Assembly (NCBI RefSeq): GCF_022832975.1
Contig: NZ_CP094846.1
Span: forward strand, 62,001-126,000
From: Ornithobacterium rhinotracheale
GTDB taxonomy: Bacteria > Bacteroidota > Bacteroidia > Flavobacteriales > Weeksellaceae
DNA length: 64,000 nucleotides
Reading direction: 5' to 3'
The first letter of the stretch is position 1. Each line of letters starts with the position of its first letter. The notes under the pieces were generated by a model, which searched no databases, had not been told where the DNA came from, and saw nothing but the letters and a program-made list of their open reading frames with translations. The position numbers were made by a program, and so were the translations under genes. Positions 1 to 8,651 of the stretch are shown here, one piece after another.

Positions 1-304
1 TGCTTAAAAGAGCTGGCTTGGTGAAATAAAAAATACCGAAAAATCGATTTTTTTGAAATAAAGAGTTTTAGGCTAAAGGCTTAAAGCTCCTTTTTTTGTT
101 GGGATAAAGGACTTAAATAACTTAAAAATGCATAAAAAAACCCTTCTTTTCGTATGAAAAGAAGGGACAAACCTATTAAATTAACCTAAACCTATGAAAA
201 AACTGTTGAGCATCATTACAGATGCCTAACATCATATACCCCAAATATAAAACTAAAAGTTGGATAATTAAAATTTTAGGGTAAATATTTTTAGTTAAAA
301 ATCT
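1..304. other. Left-edge noncoding region
   Basis: I see no full gene in these 304 bases. Two plus-strand frames stay open from the edge and stop at 24 and 29, so the tail of an upstream plus-strand gene could end here; the peptide left is too short to identify. A weak AAAGG...CCTTT hairpin with a T-run lies near 78-99. A strong minus-strand terminator hairpin is at 134-166. A short plus-strand frame of 11 codons starts at ATG 194 and stops at 229; it is probably not a gene. Confidence 0.4.
134..166 (-). terminator. Intrinsic terminator of the ricT-gldH-pbp1A unit
   Basis: A perfect 10-bp inverted repeat (CCCTTCTTTT at 141-150, AAAAGAAGGG at 157-166, 6-nt loop) is followed on the minus strand by seven T. 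It lies about 140 nt past the stop of the PBP1A gene, leaving a long 3' untranslated stretch at 167-304. Confidence 0.75.
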
Positions 305-2632
305 TTAATCAAAGGAAATTGTATCATTATCTGATGACAATATTTCATTCACAGATTGCTCTCTTTCGCCATGTTGTCTAGCTCCTGTCCTATTATCGTG
401 CATGGATCCCATGTTTCCAAAATTATAGAATCCTTGCGAATTACAATCCCATTTTTTCTCGATACCTTCAGGTTTTTCAAATTTATCACTTTGGGTAACG
501 CCTAAATTAGCGCCATCGCTATAAACTTTCTTCATATAATATGCCCAAATAGGTAGTGCCATTTTCGCCCCTTGAGATTGCCACCCTCTAAAGTGGGCAA
601 AACGATCTTCGTTTCCTACCCAAACGCCCGTTACAAGATTTGGTGTTAGACCAATGAACCATGAATCAGACCCTTCGTTGGTGGTACCTGTTTTCCCTGC
701 TACTTCTGCAGAAATTCCATAATTTCTAATGGACTTACCAGTACCGCGATCTACGACCCCTTTCATCAAATCTATCATAGTATAGGCTACGTCTTCATTT
801 AAAACTTCCCTTGTTTCTGGCTCATAATCTTTGATTATTTTTCCTGTTTTATCTTCAATGGAAAGTATGATTTCTGGTTTAATATAGATTCCGCCATCGG
901 CAAAGGTACTCATCGCCCCTACCATTTCATACAATGTTAAATCTGCTGAACCTAGCGCTATCGTTAAATTGTTTGGTATTGGTGATTTTATTCCTAAATC
1001 TTTGGCCAATTGTATAACGGCTTGTGGGCGACTTTCTGCGATAAGACGCGCAGAAATCACATTGACAGAGTGCGCCAATCCATCTCTTAACGATAGCGAG
1101 CCTCCATATCTACCACTGGCATTTTTAGGTCTCCATGTTCCAGATGAAAACGGCTCATTAGATACCATGTGACACGGCGGGTAGTTCATCTGGTGTATGG
1201 CTGTAGCGTACACAAATAGCTTAAAGGTTGACCCCACTTGGCGACGCGCTTGTTTCACATGATCGAATTTAAAATAATCCCAATCTACACCGCCTATCCA
1301 AGCCTTGATGGTTCCGTCTTTTGGATCCATGGACATAAGCCCTGCTTCGATGATATGCTTATGGTAGATGATACTATCCATCCAAGATTTATTTTTTTCG
1401 TATTTTTTTCCGTCCCAAGTAAAGAATTGTACCGAGTCTCTTGGTTTATTAAATTCGGCTAGAATTTCCTCATCAGTCATGCCCGCATTTTTTCTATTTT
1501 TATACATGATAGTACGGCGCATTGCGGCTTCGAAAATACGCTGACGCTTTTCGCTTGAGATGTTATAAAATGGGGCTTTAGGGTTTCCACGCTGTTCTGC
1601 AAAAAACATTTTTTGAACGCTTTTTAAATGCTGTTTTATGGCATCTTCGCCCATTTTTTGCATTCTTGAATCGATCGATGTATAGATTTTCAATCCATCA
1701 CGGTATAAATCGTAATGGATTCCATGTTCTTTTTCGTATTGTTTGAAATATTCTTGTAGCTCGACACGCATTGCATATTTAAAATAAGCTGAATAGGTTT
1801 CTTGCACGCTGCTTTCAAGCATTTTAAAGTTTAGCCCAAGAGGTTCATTTTTATATCTTTCAAATTCATTTCTGGTTATAAACCCATATTTAAACATTTG
1901 GCTTAGCACCACATTTCTTTCATGTAGAGAACCTTCAGGATTGCTTTTGGGGTTATAAAGCACTGGGCTCTTTAGCATTGAAATCAAAACAGCCGATTCG
2001 GGAACACTCAGTTCCTTGGTGTGTTTTTGGAAATAGGTTTGTGCTGCAGCTTCAATTCCATTTGCTCTGTAGATAAAGTCGAATTTATTGAGGTACATCG
2101 TGATGATTTCCTCTTTGGTGTACAATCTCTCTAATTGAAGTGCAACTACCCACTCTTTGAGTTTTTGTTTTACCCTTTCAATCTTATTTGAAGACACTTT
2201 CTGGGTAAATAATTGCTTGGCGAGCTGCTGGGTAATGGTACTCCCACCACCGTCTTTACCTCCACTAGCCACGGCGCGCATGATAGATTCTCCATCAATA
2301 CCAGAGTGCTCAATAAAACGGACATCTTCTCTCGCCAAAAGTGCTTTGACCAAGTGAGGTGGAAGGTCGTGATAAGTTACTGGTATGCGCTTTTCTTTCT
2401 CAAATTTATCAATCAATTTTCCGTCGGAAGAATAAATCTCTGATGCTACATTGATTTCGGGATTTTCAAGTTCTTGTACGTCTGGCAGAGGGCCTAACAT
2501 TCCCTTTGACGTCCCGTATAAGATGGCAACAATCGAGATAAGACCTCCTAAGAGTATAAACCAAAAAAATAAAATTCCACGCAAAATCCATGGATTCTTT
2601 TTTTTCTTTTTTACATTGTTTGTACTAGCCAT
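305..2632 (-). CDS. Bifunctional penicillin-binding protein 1A (class A PBP)
   Basis: This 775-residue protein is a class A PBP that polymerises lipid II into glycan strands and cross-links the peptides, anchored in the inner membrane with its catalytic domains in the periplasm. A lysine-rich start is followed by one membrane segment (about 17-40). The GT51 transglycosylase motif EDVRFIEHSG begins at E102, followed by GGSTITQQLAKQLF. The transpeptidase domain has all three motifs: STFK at 468-471, SVN at 522-524 and KTGT at 647-650. Length and domain order are normal for the family, so it should be active. It starts 3 bp after the gldH stop and is the last gene of ricT-gldH-pbp1A. The ATG at 2632 is the only sensible start. 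Confidence 0.95.
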   Translation of the reverse strand: MASTNNVKKKKKNPWILRGILFFWFILLGGLISIVAILYGTSKGMLGPLPDVQELENPEINVASEIYSSDGKLIDKFEKEKRIPVTYHDLPPHLVKALLAREDVRFIEHSGIDGESIMRAVASGGKDGGGSTITQQLAKQLFTQKVSSNKIERVKQKLKEWVVALQLERLYTKEEIITMYLNKFDFIYRANGIEAAAQTYFQKHTKELSVPESAVLISMLKSPVLYNPKSNPEGSLHERNVVLSQMFKYGFITRNEFERYKNEPLGLNFKMLESSVQETYSAYFKYAMRVELQEYFKQYEKEHGIHYDLYRDGLKIYTSIDSRMQKMGEDAIKQHLKSVQKMFFAEQRGNPKAPFYNISSEKRQRIFEAAMRRTIMYKNRKNAGMTDEEILAEFNKPRDSVQFFTWDGKKYEKNKSWMDSIIYHKHIIEAGLMSMDPKDGTIKAWIGGVDWDYFKFDHVKQARRQVGSTFKLFVYATAIHQMNYPPCHMVSNEPFSSGTWRPKNASGRYGGSLSLRDGLAHSVNVISARLIAESRPQAVIQLAKDLGIKSPIPNNLTIALGSADLTLYEMVGAMSTFADGGIYIKPEIILSIEDKTGKIIKDYEPETREVLNEDVAYTMIDLMKGVVDRGTGKSIRNYGISAEVAGKTGTTNEGSDSWFIGLTPNLVTGVWVGNEDRFAHFRGWQSQGAKMALPIWAYYMKKVYSDGANLGVTQSDKFEKPEGIEKKWDCNSQGFYNFGNMGSMHDNRTGARQHGEREQSVNEILSSDNDTISFD

Positions 2633-2635
2633 AGG

Positions 2636-3100
2636 TTATTTTTCTTTTTGTATTAGTAAACTAATGTCCTCTAGCCCCATCAACGGGTTTTGGCGCATAG
2701 CTTGTTTTATTTTTAATTGGTAAACGCCTGTGTCCTTAAGCGCTATATTTTCTTTATAGATTAATGTATTTTGCTTAATTGCCCCCATTCCAGTGCCAAT
2801 CCATTCTCCATTAGGGTATGCCAATTGGTATTCCAAGGTATCAATCATTTTTTCGCCTTTTGGGGAAATAAATTCGGTAAAAAAATAAATATTACTGAAC
2901 GGATAATCGTTGTTATTTCTCAGCACAAACGACAAATCCACTCCATTTTTAGTTTCCTTGACTGGAATGGTGAAAACTACCGCTTTTTTGGCATGCCAAG
3001 CATTATTGAGTGGCTCCGAATGTTGATAAATTAAACCTTTCGGTTGGCAAGCAAACAAACAACACGCGATGATAATACCTATTAAAAACTTAATTTTCAT
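2636..3100 (-). CDS. gldH: Gliding motility lipoprotein GldH
   Basis: The 154-residue protein starts MKIKFLIG and has a lipobox LFAC with the lipid-modified cysteine at residue 18. The frame is open for another 42 codons upstream, but that stretch lies inside ricT in another frame and is basic rather than signal-like, so I place the start at 3100. The start overlaps the end of ricT by 11 bp. GldH is a lipoprotein needed for gliding and type IX secretion in Flavobacterium; many non-gliding Flavobacteriia keep it. Identification rests on overall resemblance (a short beta-rich lipoprotein with a conserved FVLRNNNDYPFSNIYFF segment) and on the ricT-gldH-pbp1A order typical of this class. Confidence 0.85.
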   Translation of the reverse strand: MKIKFLIGIIIACCLFACQPKGLIYQHSEPLNNAWHAKKAVVFTIPVKETKNGVDLSFVLRNNNDYPFSNIYFFTEFISPKGEKMIDTLEYQLAYPNGEWIGTGMGAIKQNTLIYKENIALKDTGVYQLKIKQAMRQNPLMGLEDISLLIQKEK

Positions 3101-4307
3101 TTTTGTTCTGATTAGGTTTTCTTCGTTTTTTTCTAAAATTCTTTTTACCTGAATTTTTCTTATTGTTGCTGCTTGGTTGCTGAGCCGTTTTCTTATTTCG
3201 ACGGCGACGATTTTTTTTCTCCTCAAAACGATTTAATTCGTTTTCTTCTAGCAAACCTGTGCCAAAGAGCGAATCCTCTATGTGGTTGAATTTTTTATTT
3301 AAATCTTCCAGAGAATCAATTGCCTCTCCTTTTTTATTTTGAGCCAAAAAATCATTCACTTGCTCCACGGCAAATTTATACCAAGTAGCATTATCGGCTT
3401 TTACATATGAAAGCCAAATTTCTCGTTTAAAAACATCTATTTTTGCACAATAGACTTCTCCTGCTTTTGATTTTAAAACAATATCATGTTTCGGGAAATC
3501 CTTGAGTGCATCTAGGTATGAATCTAGTTCATAATTTAAACAACATTTCAATTTACCACATTGCCCTGCAATCTTTTGTGGATTAATGGAAAGTTGCTGA
3601 TATCTCGCTGCTGCCGTGCTCACACTCCTAAAATCTGTGAGCCATGTGGAACAACAAAGCTCTCTACCGCATGAGCCTATCCCGCCGAGTTTAGCGGCCT
3701 CTTGGCGATAGCCAATTTGGCGCATTTCGATTCTACATTTAAATGCTGATGCGTATTCTCGAATGAGCTGTCTGAAATCTACTCTATTTTCTGAGGTATA
3801 ATAAAATGTTGCCTTTGTGCCATCTCCCTGATATTCAACATCTGAAATTTTCATTTCAAGCCCAATTCCTCTTGAGATTCTTCTAGCCTCAATCATCATT
3901 GCCTGTTCTTTTTCTCTACATGCCTGCCAAACATCTATATCTTTCTGATTAGCAAATCGATACACTTTAGGCAACTCATGAGTATTATTAATTTTCTTAT
4001 GTTTTAATTGAGCTTTAACTAGTTCTCCTGCTAGGGATACTATCCCCACATCATGCCCAGGATTAGCCTCTACGGCTACGGCATCCCCAATCTTGAGCGG
4101 AAGATTATCTATATTGATGTAAAATTCTTTTCTTTCATTTTTGAAGCGTATTTCCACTATATTACACACAAGCTCTTCGGCTGGCTGTCTCATATTGCTC
4201 AACCAATCGAAAACCGATAATTTATCACAACCATCGACACCGCAGCTACCATTGTTTTTGCAGCCTTTTGGTAAACCTTGGCTTGTATTGCATCCGCTAC
4301 ATGTCAT
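3090..4307 (-). CDS. RicT-like PSP1-domain protein with N-terminal cysteine cluster
   Basis: A 405-residue protein with a PSP1 C-terminal domain, the family of Bacillus RicT (YaaT), which works with RicA/RicF in RNA maturation and binds iron-sulfur clusters. The N terminus has cysteines at 3, 6, 16, 22 and 27, and the core has further cysteines in GIGSCGRELCC and GQCGKLKCC. The C-terminal 50 residues are very basic (RRRRNKK, KKRRKP) and look disordered, which would suit RNA contact. It is the first gene of a unit with gldH and pbp1A. A TAnnTTTG box (4333-4340) lies about 26 nt upstream. The role in Bacteroidota is not established; metal or Fe-S binding is inferred from the cysteines. Confidence 0.85.
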   Translation of the reverse strand: MTCSGCNTSQGLPKGCKNNGSCGVDGCDKLSVFDWLSNMRQPAEELVCNIVEIRFKNERKEFYINIDNLPLKIGDAVAVEANPGHDVGIVSLAGELVKAQLKHKKINNTHELPKVYRFANQKDIDVWQACREKEQAMMIEARRISRGIGLEMKISDVEYQGDGTKATFYYTSENRVDFRQLIREYASAFKCRIEMRQIGYRQEAAKLGGIGSCGRELCCSTWLTDFRSVSTAAARYQQLSINPQKIAGQCGKLKCCLNYELDSYLDALKDFPKHDIVLKSKAGEVYCAKIDVFKREIWLSYVKADNATWYKFAVEQVNDFLAQNKKGEAIDSLEDLNKKFNHIEDSLFGTGLLEENELNRFEEKKNRRRRNKKTAQQPSSNNKKNSGKKNFRKKRRKPNQNKNEN

Positions 4308-4332
4308 ATCTTTATATACTTGTATTAATTTA

Positions 4333-4340
4333 CAAAATTA
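4333..4340 (-). promoter_or_regulatory. -7 box for ricT-gldH-pbp1A
   Basis: TAATTTTG on the minus strand matches the Bacteroidota consensus TAnnTTTG. The likely RNA start is about 20 nt before the ricT ATG. I see no clear -33 TTG at good spacing. Confidence 0.5.
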
Positions 4341-4403
4341 CTAAATTTAAGCAATAATGAATGTAAAAATATTTTTAATTTGATTTTAATGATTTATTTA
4401 AAC

Positions 4404-4443
4404 AAAAAAATCCCTTTTCCATATATTTTTGAAAAAGGGATTT
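4404..4443 (-). terminator. Terminator after ppiD
   Basis: Inverted repeat AAATCCCTTTTC / GAAAAAGGGATTT with a T-run on the minus strand, about 20 nt past the ppiD stop. It separates ppiD from the ricT promoter. Confidence 0.8.
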
Positions 4444-4464
4444 CTACTATTTATGTAAACAACT

Positions 4465-6645
4465 TTATTTCACAAGTCTTTCCGCTCTCTTATCGTCTAT
4501 TTTTGCATTTTCTATCAAGCTTTGCAATAATGAATTTTGCATCATTCCCATATTTTGGAGTTCCATTACTCTTCGTTCATTGGATAAATCTTCTTTTTTA
4601 GCTCCAATAGTTTTATTATCTACTTTCACTACAAAAATGCCATTTACAGCTTTTAGAACACCAGAAACACCTCCTTTTGGTAAGGCTAAAGCAGCAGCCC
4701 CCACTGTAGGCTCGGCTCCTATTCCTTCGATATTCGCCGTATTATAAGTAACGCCAGTGGCTTGCCCTGTGCGCCCTCCAAGCTTTTTACTTATTGAATT
4801 TAAATCTTTATCATTTCCTACTAATTCTTTTGCTTTATTGTAAGCTAGATCTGCCTCGATGATTGGCGCAAGCATTCCTTTATAGGCTGCAACATTGTAT
4901 TGATCTTTATCAAATTTATTAGAAAGGAATACAACGATTTGTCCACCGTTTGATGTTTCAAAACGCTCAATACTTCCGGATTTAGTATCTGGATTGAATG
5001 CCCAAGCAAGAATGTCTGATAATTTTTTTGTTCCAGCTAAACCTGTAACATTTGGCTCAAAACGAGTTACACCATCGGCGTTGTTTACCTCAGCTCCTGC
5101 TTTTCTAGCTGCGTTTACGAAATCGTTGGTGTTTTTTCCTTGCATATCAAGCGCCAATTGATTTGCTTTATTGAACAATTGTTCTTGTGTCTCTTCAGAC
5201 GCTTTTAATGTTTTCTTGATTACGGCAAATTGGTATCCCATTTTTGATTTCACATCGTCGATGCGGATTACATGGAAACCAAATTGGCTTGGCACTACTC
5301 CAAATGAGCCTTTGTCATGAGAGAGTATGTATGCTCTATAGCTTGGGTCAAAGTTTTGTTGGAATCTTCCTACCCAGCCGATTGAACCATTTTCCTTTGC
5401 AGCAACCTTATCATCTGAGAATGTAGAGGCCAATTCGTTGAACTTAGCAGGGTTTGTTTTCACTACATTCAAGATACTGTCTGCAATTTGCTGGGCTGCT
5501 TGTGGAGATCTGTTTGAAACACCACCTTGTGCTCCTTGAAATGAAATCAAAATATGGCTTGATTTTACTGAATCTGCAATTGGTTTTGCACTTGTAACTT
5601 TAATCAATTCGTATAGATTTCCATTTTTAATAGGCCCATAAACTTTACCCACTTCTAGGTTAGATAAAAGGTTACGAACATTAGCATCTTGCAAACTTTC
5701 TATCTGACTTTTAGTATAATAAGTTGGGTCGAAAACATCTTCAGAGAATCTAGACACATATACAGAATCGTTTTTAGCATTGGCAAATGCTTGGATTGTA
5801 TCTGTAATTCCGGCTGCTTGATCTGTTACAATTTGTTGAGATAAAAATTTATTTAATCCCGCTACAATTTCTTGTGTATCCTGATTAGATGCTACCGCTG
5901 GGAAATAAGCGTATGCTATGTTAGCAGACGCTTCTGGCTTGAATTGCTTTTTATGCGCCTTAAGGTAGTCCAACACTTGTGCATCGGTTACTTGAATATT
6001 GTTTTTTTGTTTGAAAGTGGCATAATCTACAAATGCATAGCTAATTTGTGATTCTGTGCTATTGGCTTGATATGCAAATTGAGCTTCTGCATCTGTTGCC
6101 AACACACCTCGACTAACGAAGTCAAGATAACTAGCTCTGAGCATTGCAGCTTGTGGATTTGCATTCTCCCATTGCTGGTAAATTGCTTGTGCTTGTGGAT
6201 TTCCTGTTTGAGCAGCGGTTTTCAATTCGCTCAAAAATGCTTTCGTAGCTTCTACATTTACGGCTCCATTTTGAGCAATCAAATTGGGCTGAATTGAGCT
6301 AAAAAACATAGCCGCAGCCTCAAAATATTGCTGTTCAGAAAATTCGATTCCTAATTTCTCTGCATGTTTACTAATAATTCTTTCTGAAACTAGATTATTC
6401 CAAGCAATTTGTGAAATTACATTTTCACCTGCATTTTGATATTGTGGATTTTGGCTAATTCTACCGTATGTTGAATTATAATCTTGTGTAGTAATAGGGA
6501 TTCCCGCAACAGAACCTAGTTCGTTTGGATTTCCAAAAATACTACCTCTAGAGAACGCATCTCCTACCAAAAACGCTACAAGTGGCAATCCAATCCCAAT
6601 GATTAGAAGCCAAGTTTTCTTTCTTATTTTTTCTAAAAGAGCCAT
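4465..6645 (-). CDS. PpiD-type periplasmic peptidyl-prolyl isomerase/chaperone
   Basis: A 726-residue membrane-anchored foldase. A short cytoplasmic stub is followed by one membrane segment (about 12-30), then a SurA_N-like chaperone domain (about 45-200). A parvulin (PPIC rotamase) domain spans roughly 362-466, with SSHILISF at its start, FSDD and GSIGWVGRF in the middle and PSQFGFHVIRIDD at its end. The C-terminal half resembles a second, degenerate parvulin unit. PpiD helps newly exported proteins fold at the SecYEG exit. It is probably its own transcription unit, with a TAnnTTTG box at 6677-6684 and a terminator after it. The E. coli gene name fits the architecture, but orthology is not proven. 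Confidence 0.9.
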   Translation of the reverse strand: MALLEKIRKKTWLLIIGIGLPLVAFLVGDAFSRGSIFGNPNELGSVAGIPITTQDYNSTYGRISQNPQYQNAGENVISQIAWNNLVSERIISKHAEKLGIEFSEQQYFEAAAMFFSSIQPNLIAQNGAVNVEATKAFLSELKTAAQTGNPQAQAIYQQWENANPQAAMLRASYLDFVSRGVLATDAEAQFAYQANSTESQISYAFVDYATFKQKNNIQVTDAQVLDYLKAHKKQFKPEASANIAYAYFPAVASNQDTQEIVAGLNKFLSQQIVTDQAAGITDTIQAFANAKNDSVYVSRFSEDVFDPTYYTKSQIESLQDANVRNLLSNLEVGKVYGPIKNGNLYELIKVTSAKPIADSVKSSHILISFQGAQGGVSNRSPQAAQQIADSILNVVKTNPAKFNELASTFSDDKVAAKENGSIGWVGRFQQNFDPSYRAYILSHDKGSFGVVPSQFGFHVIRIDDVKSKMGYQFAVIKKTLKASEETQEQLFNKANQLALDMQGKNTNDFVNAARKAGAEVNNADGVTRFEPNVTGLAGTKKLSDILAWAFNPDTKSGSIERFETSNGGQIVVFLSNKFDKDQYNVAAYKGMLAPIIEADLAYNKAKELVGNDKDLNSISKKLGGRTGQATGVTYNTANIEGIGAEPTVGAAALALPKGGVSGVLKAVNGIFVVKVDNKTIGAKKEDLSNERRVMELQNMGMMQNSLLQSLIENAKIDDKRAERLVK

Positions 6646-6676
6646 GTGCTTTAATTAAAATTTTATTTACAATCAG

Positions 6677-6684
6677 CAAAAATA
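6677..6684 (-). promoter_or_regulatory. -7 box for ppiD
   Basis: TATTTTTG on the minus strand, 31 nt upstream of the ppiD ATG, in the 71-bp gap after the CorC/HlyC gene. Confidence 0.5.
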
Positions 6685-6716
6685 CAACTTTCTTGCAAAA
6701 GAAAAAAGTACTTATT

Positions 6717-7964
6717 TTAATCTTGTATTAAAGTTATCTTGATTTCTTCTATTTTTATATCATTCCCTTTAATGATTTCGAATTTATATTTATTGTCTAT
6801 TACAAAGGTTTCACCTATTTCTGGGATTTTTTCTAGTTCAGATACAGCAAGCCCTCCGAGTGTTTCATAAGCCTCACTTTCTGGCAAGTCCCAGCCATAT
6901 TCTTGGTTTAGATAATCTATTTCTACACGAGCAGAGAATAAAAATTCATTTTCGTTTACTTTTTCCTCTATCAGTTTTACCTTATCGTGCTCATCCTCTA
7001 TTTCACCAAAAAGTTCCTCAACTACATCTTCTACCGTGAGCATTCCCGCGGTTCCGCCATATTCATCTAGCACAATGGCCACTGATTTTCTTTTTTTAAT
7101 TAAATCATCCATAACATCTTTTGCTAATGATGTTTCGTTTACAAAATCCACGGGCAACATAGTATTGCGAATGTTTTTAGGTTTTTTAAATAAATCAAAT
7201 GAATGGATATAACCTATGATATTATCAATATTTTCTTGGTAAACAATAATTTTAGAAAATCCGGTTTCTATGAATTTTTTTCGCACTTCTTCAATCGGTT
7301 CATCTATCTTCACAGCAACGATTTCTTTTCTTGGCACCATACATTCTCGTACCTTTATTTCAGAAAACTCTAATGCGTTATGGAAAATCTGCACCTCTGT
7401 ATCAATCTCATCATCATCAGCTTCCACCAATTGCTCAGAGATAAAATACTTAAGCTCATCTTTTAAAAAAATTTCATCTTCTGTTTGCTCCTGCCCCACT
7501 AATTTTAGAAACAAATCTGAAATCCACATTATGAATGTCGTGAGTGGCGTAAACAAGATATAGATTAGCCACGCGGGAAGGACAAATGTTTTGAACAATC
7601 TATTAGGGTAAATGCTAAAAATAGCTTTGGGTAAAAATTCGGCCGTAGCTAGAATAACTACAGTAGAAATTAAAGTTTGAATAAGCACATCAATCGTTGG
7701 AGAATAGGATGGCAAATACTTTACGATAAGTTGCCCCATAAAAATTCCATAAATCACAAGCGAAATATTGTTGCCCACGAGCATCGTAGCAATGAATTTC
7801 TTAGGATTCCCTGCCAAATAAAGCATTTTTCTAGAAATCCAGTTTTCCTTTTTAGCTTCAAGCTCAAGCTGCATTCGGCTAAGCGAAATGAAGGCAATCT
7901 CGGTACCCGAGAAAAAAGCAGAAGCTAATATGGCGATTATAATTATAGGAATAGTAGCACTCAT
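6717..7964 (-). CDS. CorC/HlyC-family membrane protein (CNNM + CBS domains)
   Basis: The 415-residue protein has a DUF21/CNNM transmembrane domain (residues 1 to about 185, starting IPIIIIAILASAFFSGTEIA with the family's SGTE signature). It is followed by a pair of CBS domains (about 205-325, including VRECMVPRKEIVAV and VLDEYGGTAGMLTVEDVVEE). A small CorC_HlyC domain closes the chain. The family is linked to divalent-cation (Mg/Co) transport; the old name hemolysin is misleading. It starts 3 bp after the lptC stop and is the last gene of the OMP-TPR-lptC operon. The GldE protein of gliding bacteria has this same architecture, so GldE is an alternative name I cannot exclude. Confidence 0.88.
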   Translation of the reverse strand: MSATIPIIIIAILASAFFSGTEIAFISLSRMQLELEAKKENWISRKMLYLAGNPKKFIATMLVGNNISLVIYGIFMGQLIVKYLPSYSPTIDVLIQTLISTVVILATAEFLPKAIFSIYPNRLFKTFVLPAWLIYILFTPLTTFIMWISDLFLKLVGQEQTEDEIFLKDELKYFISEQLVEADDDEIDTEVQIFHNALEFSEIKVRECMVPRKEIVAVKIDEPIEEVRKKFIETGFSKIIVYQENIDNIIGYIHSFDLFKKPKNIRNTMLPVDFVNETSLAKDVMDDLIKKRKSVAIVLDEYGGTAGMLTVEDVVEELFGEIEDEHDKVKLIEEKVNENEFLFSARVEIDYLNQEYGWDLPESEAYETLGGLAVSELEKIPEIGETFVIDNKYKFEIIKGNDIKIEEIKITLIQD

Positions 7965-7967
7965 GTA

Positions 7968-8636
7968 TTAATCTTGAACTTCTTTTATTTTAGAATCCAA
8001 AGGTAATATATTTTTATCTTTTGCTTGCTCCGAAGATGGGTATTGTGTAGATTTTTTTTGATTTTGATTTTTCTGCTCGGCATTGATTACCCCATGATTC
8101 TTGAAAAATGTGAATTGTTTAAAATCTTCACTCCCTTCTAATCCGTTTTCGGAAACAATTTTGGTACCGTCGGCCCTAGCAATGGTTACAGTATCATGGG
8201 TATATATTTTTCTATTTTGGCTGTCCCAGAAGATTTTTTGGGTTTTGAGTGTATCTCCCTCGTTGTTAATCATCACAACATTGCCTTTTCCCTCGTAAAA
8301 TTTCTTTTTTTGCTGAATTTTAGCCCAATCAGCTCTTAAAAAATTGGCTTCTAACTTTTGGTTATAAAAAGTTAAATTCAATCCTTTTCGCATAAGGGTA
8401 TAGGGCGAATCTATCATAGTATATTCCTCTATGAGTGGGGTTTTTAAATCCAAACGAATTATGCCAGAATCTTTATGAATTACATGTGCATTGATTGTGG
8501 TTCTGTCGGCAAAATTTCGATTGATTTTTCCCAAATCATCAGTTTTGGATTCCTCACAAGAGAAAAAAAGCAAAGCAGCCCCTATGCATAGGGCTGCTTT
8601 TTTGTATGATTTAAAGGACAATTCGAGTTGTCTCAT
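7968..8636 (-). CDS. lptC: LptC-family LPS export lipoprotein
   Basis: A 222-residue lipoprotein with lipobox LFFSC (cysteine 27). It has a beta-rich OstA-like/LptC body: a membrane-proximal region, then YEGKGNVVMINNEGDTLKT, the typical strand pattern of the Lpt beta-jellyroll. LptC bridges the LptBFG transporter and LptA while LPS crosses the periplasm. Unlike the Proteobacterial form it is a lipoprotein rather than membrane-anchored, as is usual in Bacteroidota. It lies 15 bp after the TPR gene and 3 bp before the CorC/HlyC gene. The signal-peptide codons contain a strong inverted repeat (8572-8600), reported as a finding. Confidence 0.85.
   Translation of the reverse strand: MRQLELSFKSYKKAALCIGAALLFFSCEESKTDDLGKINRNFADRTTINAHVIHKDSGIIRLDLKTPLIEEYTMIDSPYTLMRKGLNLTFYNQKLEANFLRADWAKIQQKKKFYEGKGNVVMINNEGDTLKTQKIFWDSQNRKIYTHDTVTIARADGTKIVSENGLEGSEDFKQFTFFKNHGVINAEQKNQNQKKSTQYPSSEQAKDKNILPLDSKIKEVQD
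8572..8600. repeat. Near-perfect inverted repeat inside lptC
   Basis: AAAGCAGCCCCTATG is followed directly by CATAGGGCTGCTTT, a 14-bp stem with one bulged C. Runs of T follow it on both strands. It encodes part of the LptC signal peptide. It looks like an intrinsic terminator but lies inside a gene. Confidence 0.6.
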
Positions 8637-8651
8637 AAGTTTCGTTAAATA

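Noticed and set aside
194-229. Short frame MKKLLSIITDA as a leader peptide
   Set aside because: There is no plus-strand gene or terminator behind it to regulate and no run of one regulatory codon; kept only as part of the left-edge finding.
3101-3226. Longer N terminus for GldH
   Set aside because: The extra 42 residues are basic, overlap ricT and would bury the signal peptide and lipobox inside the protein.
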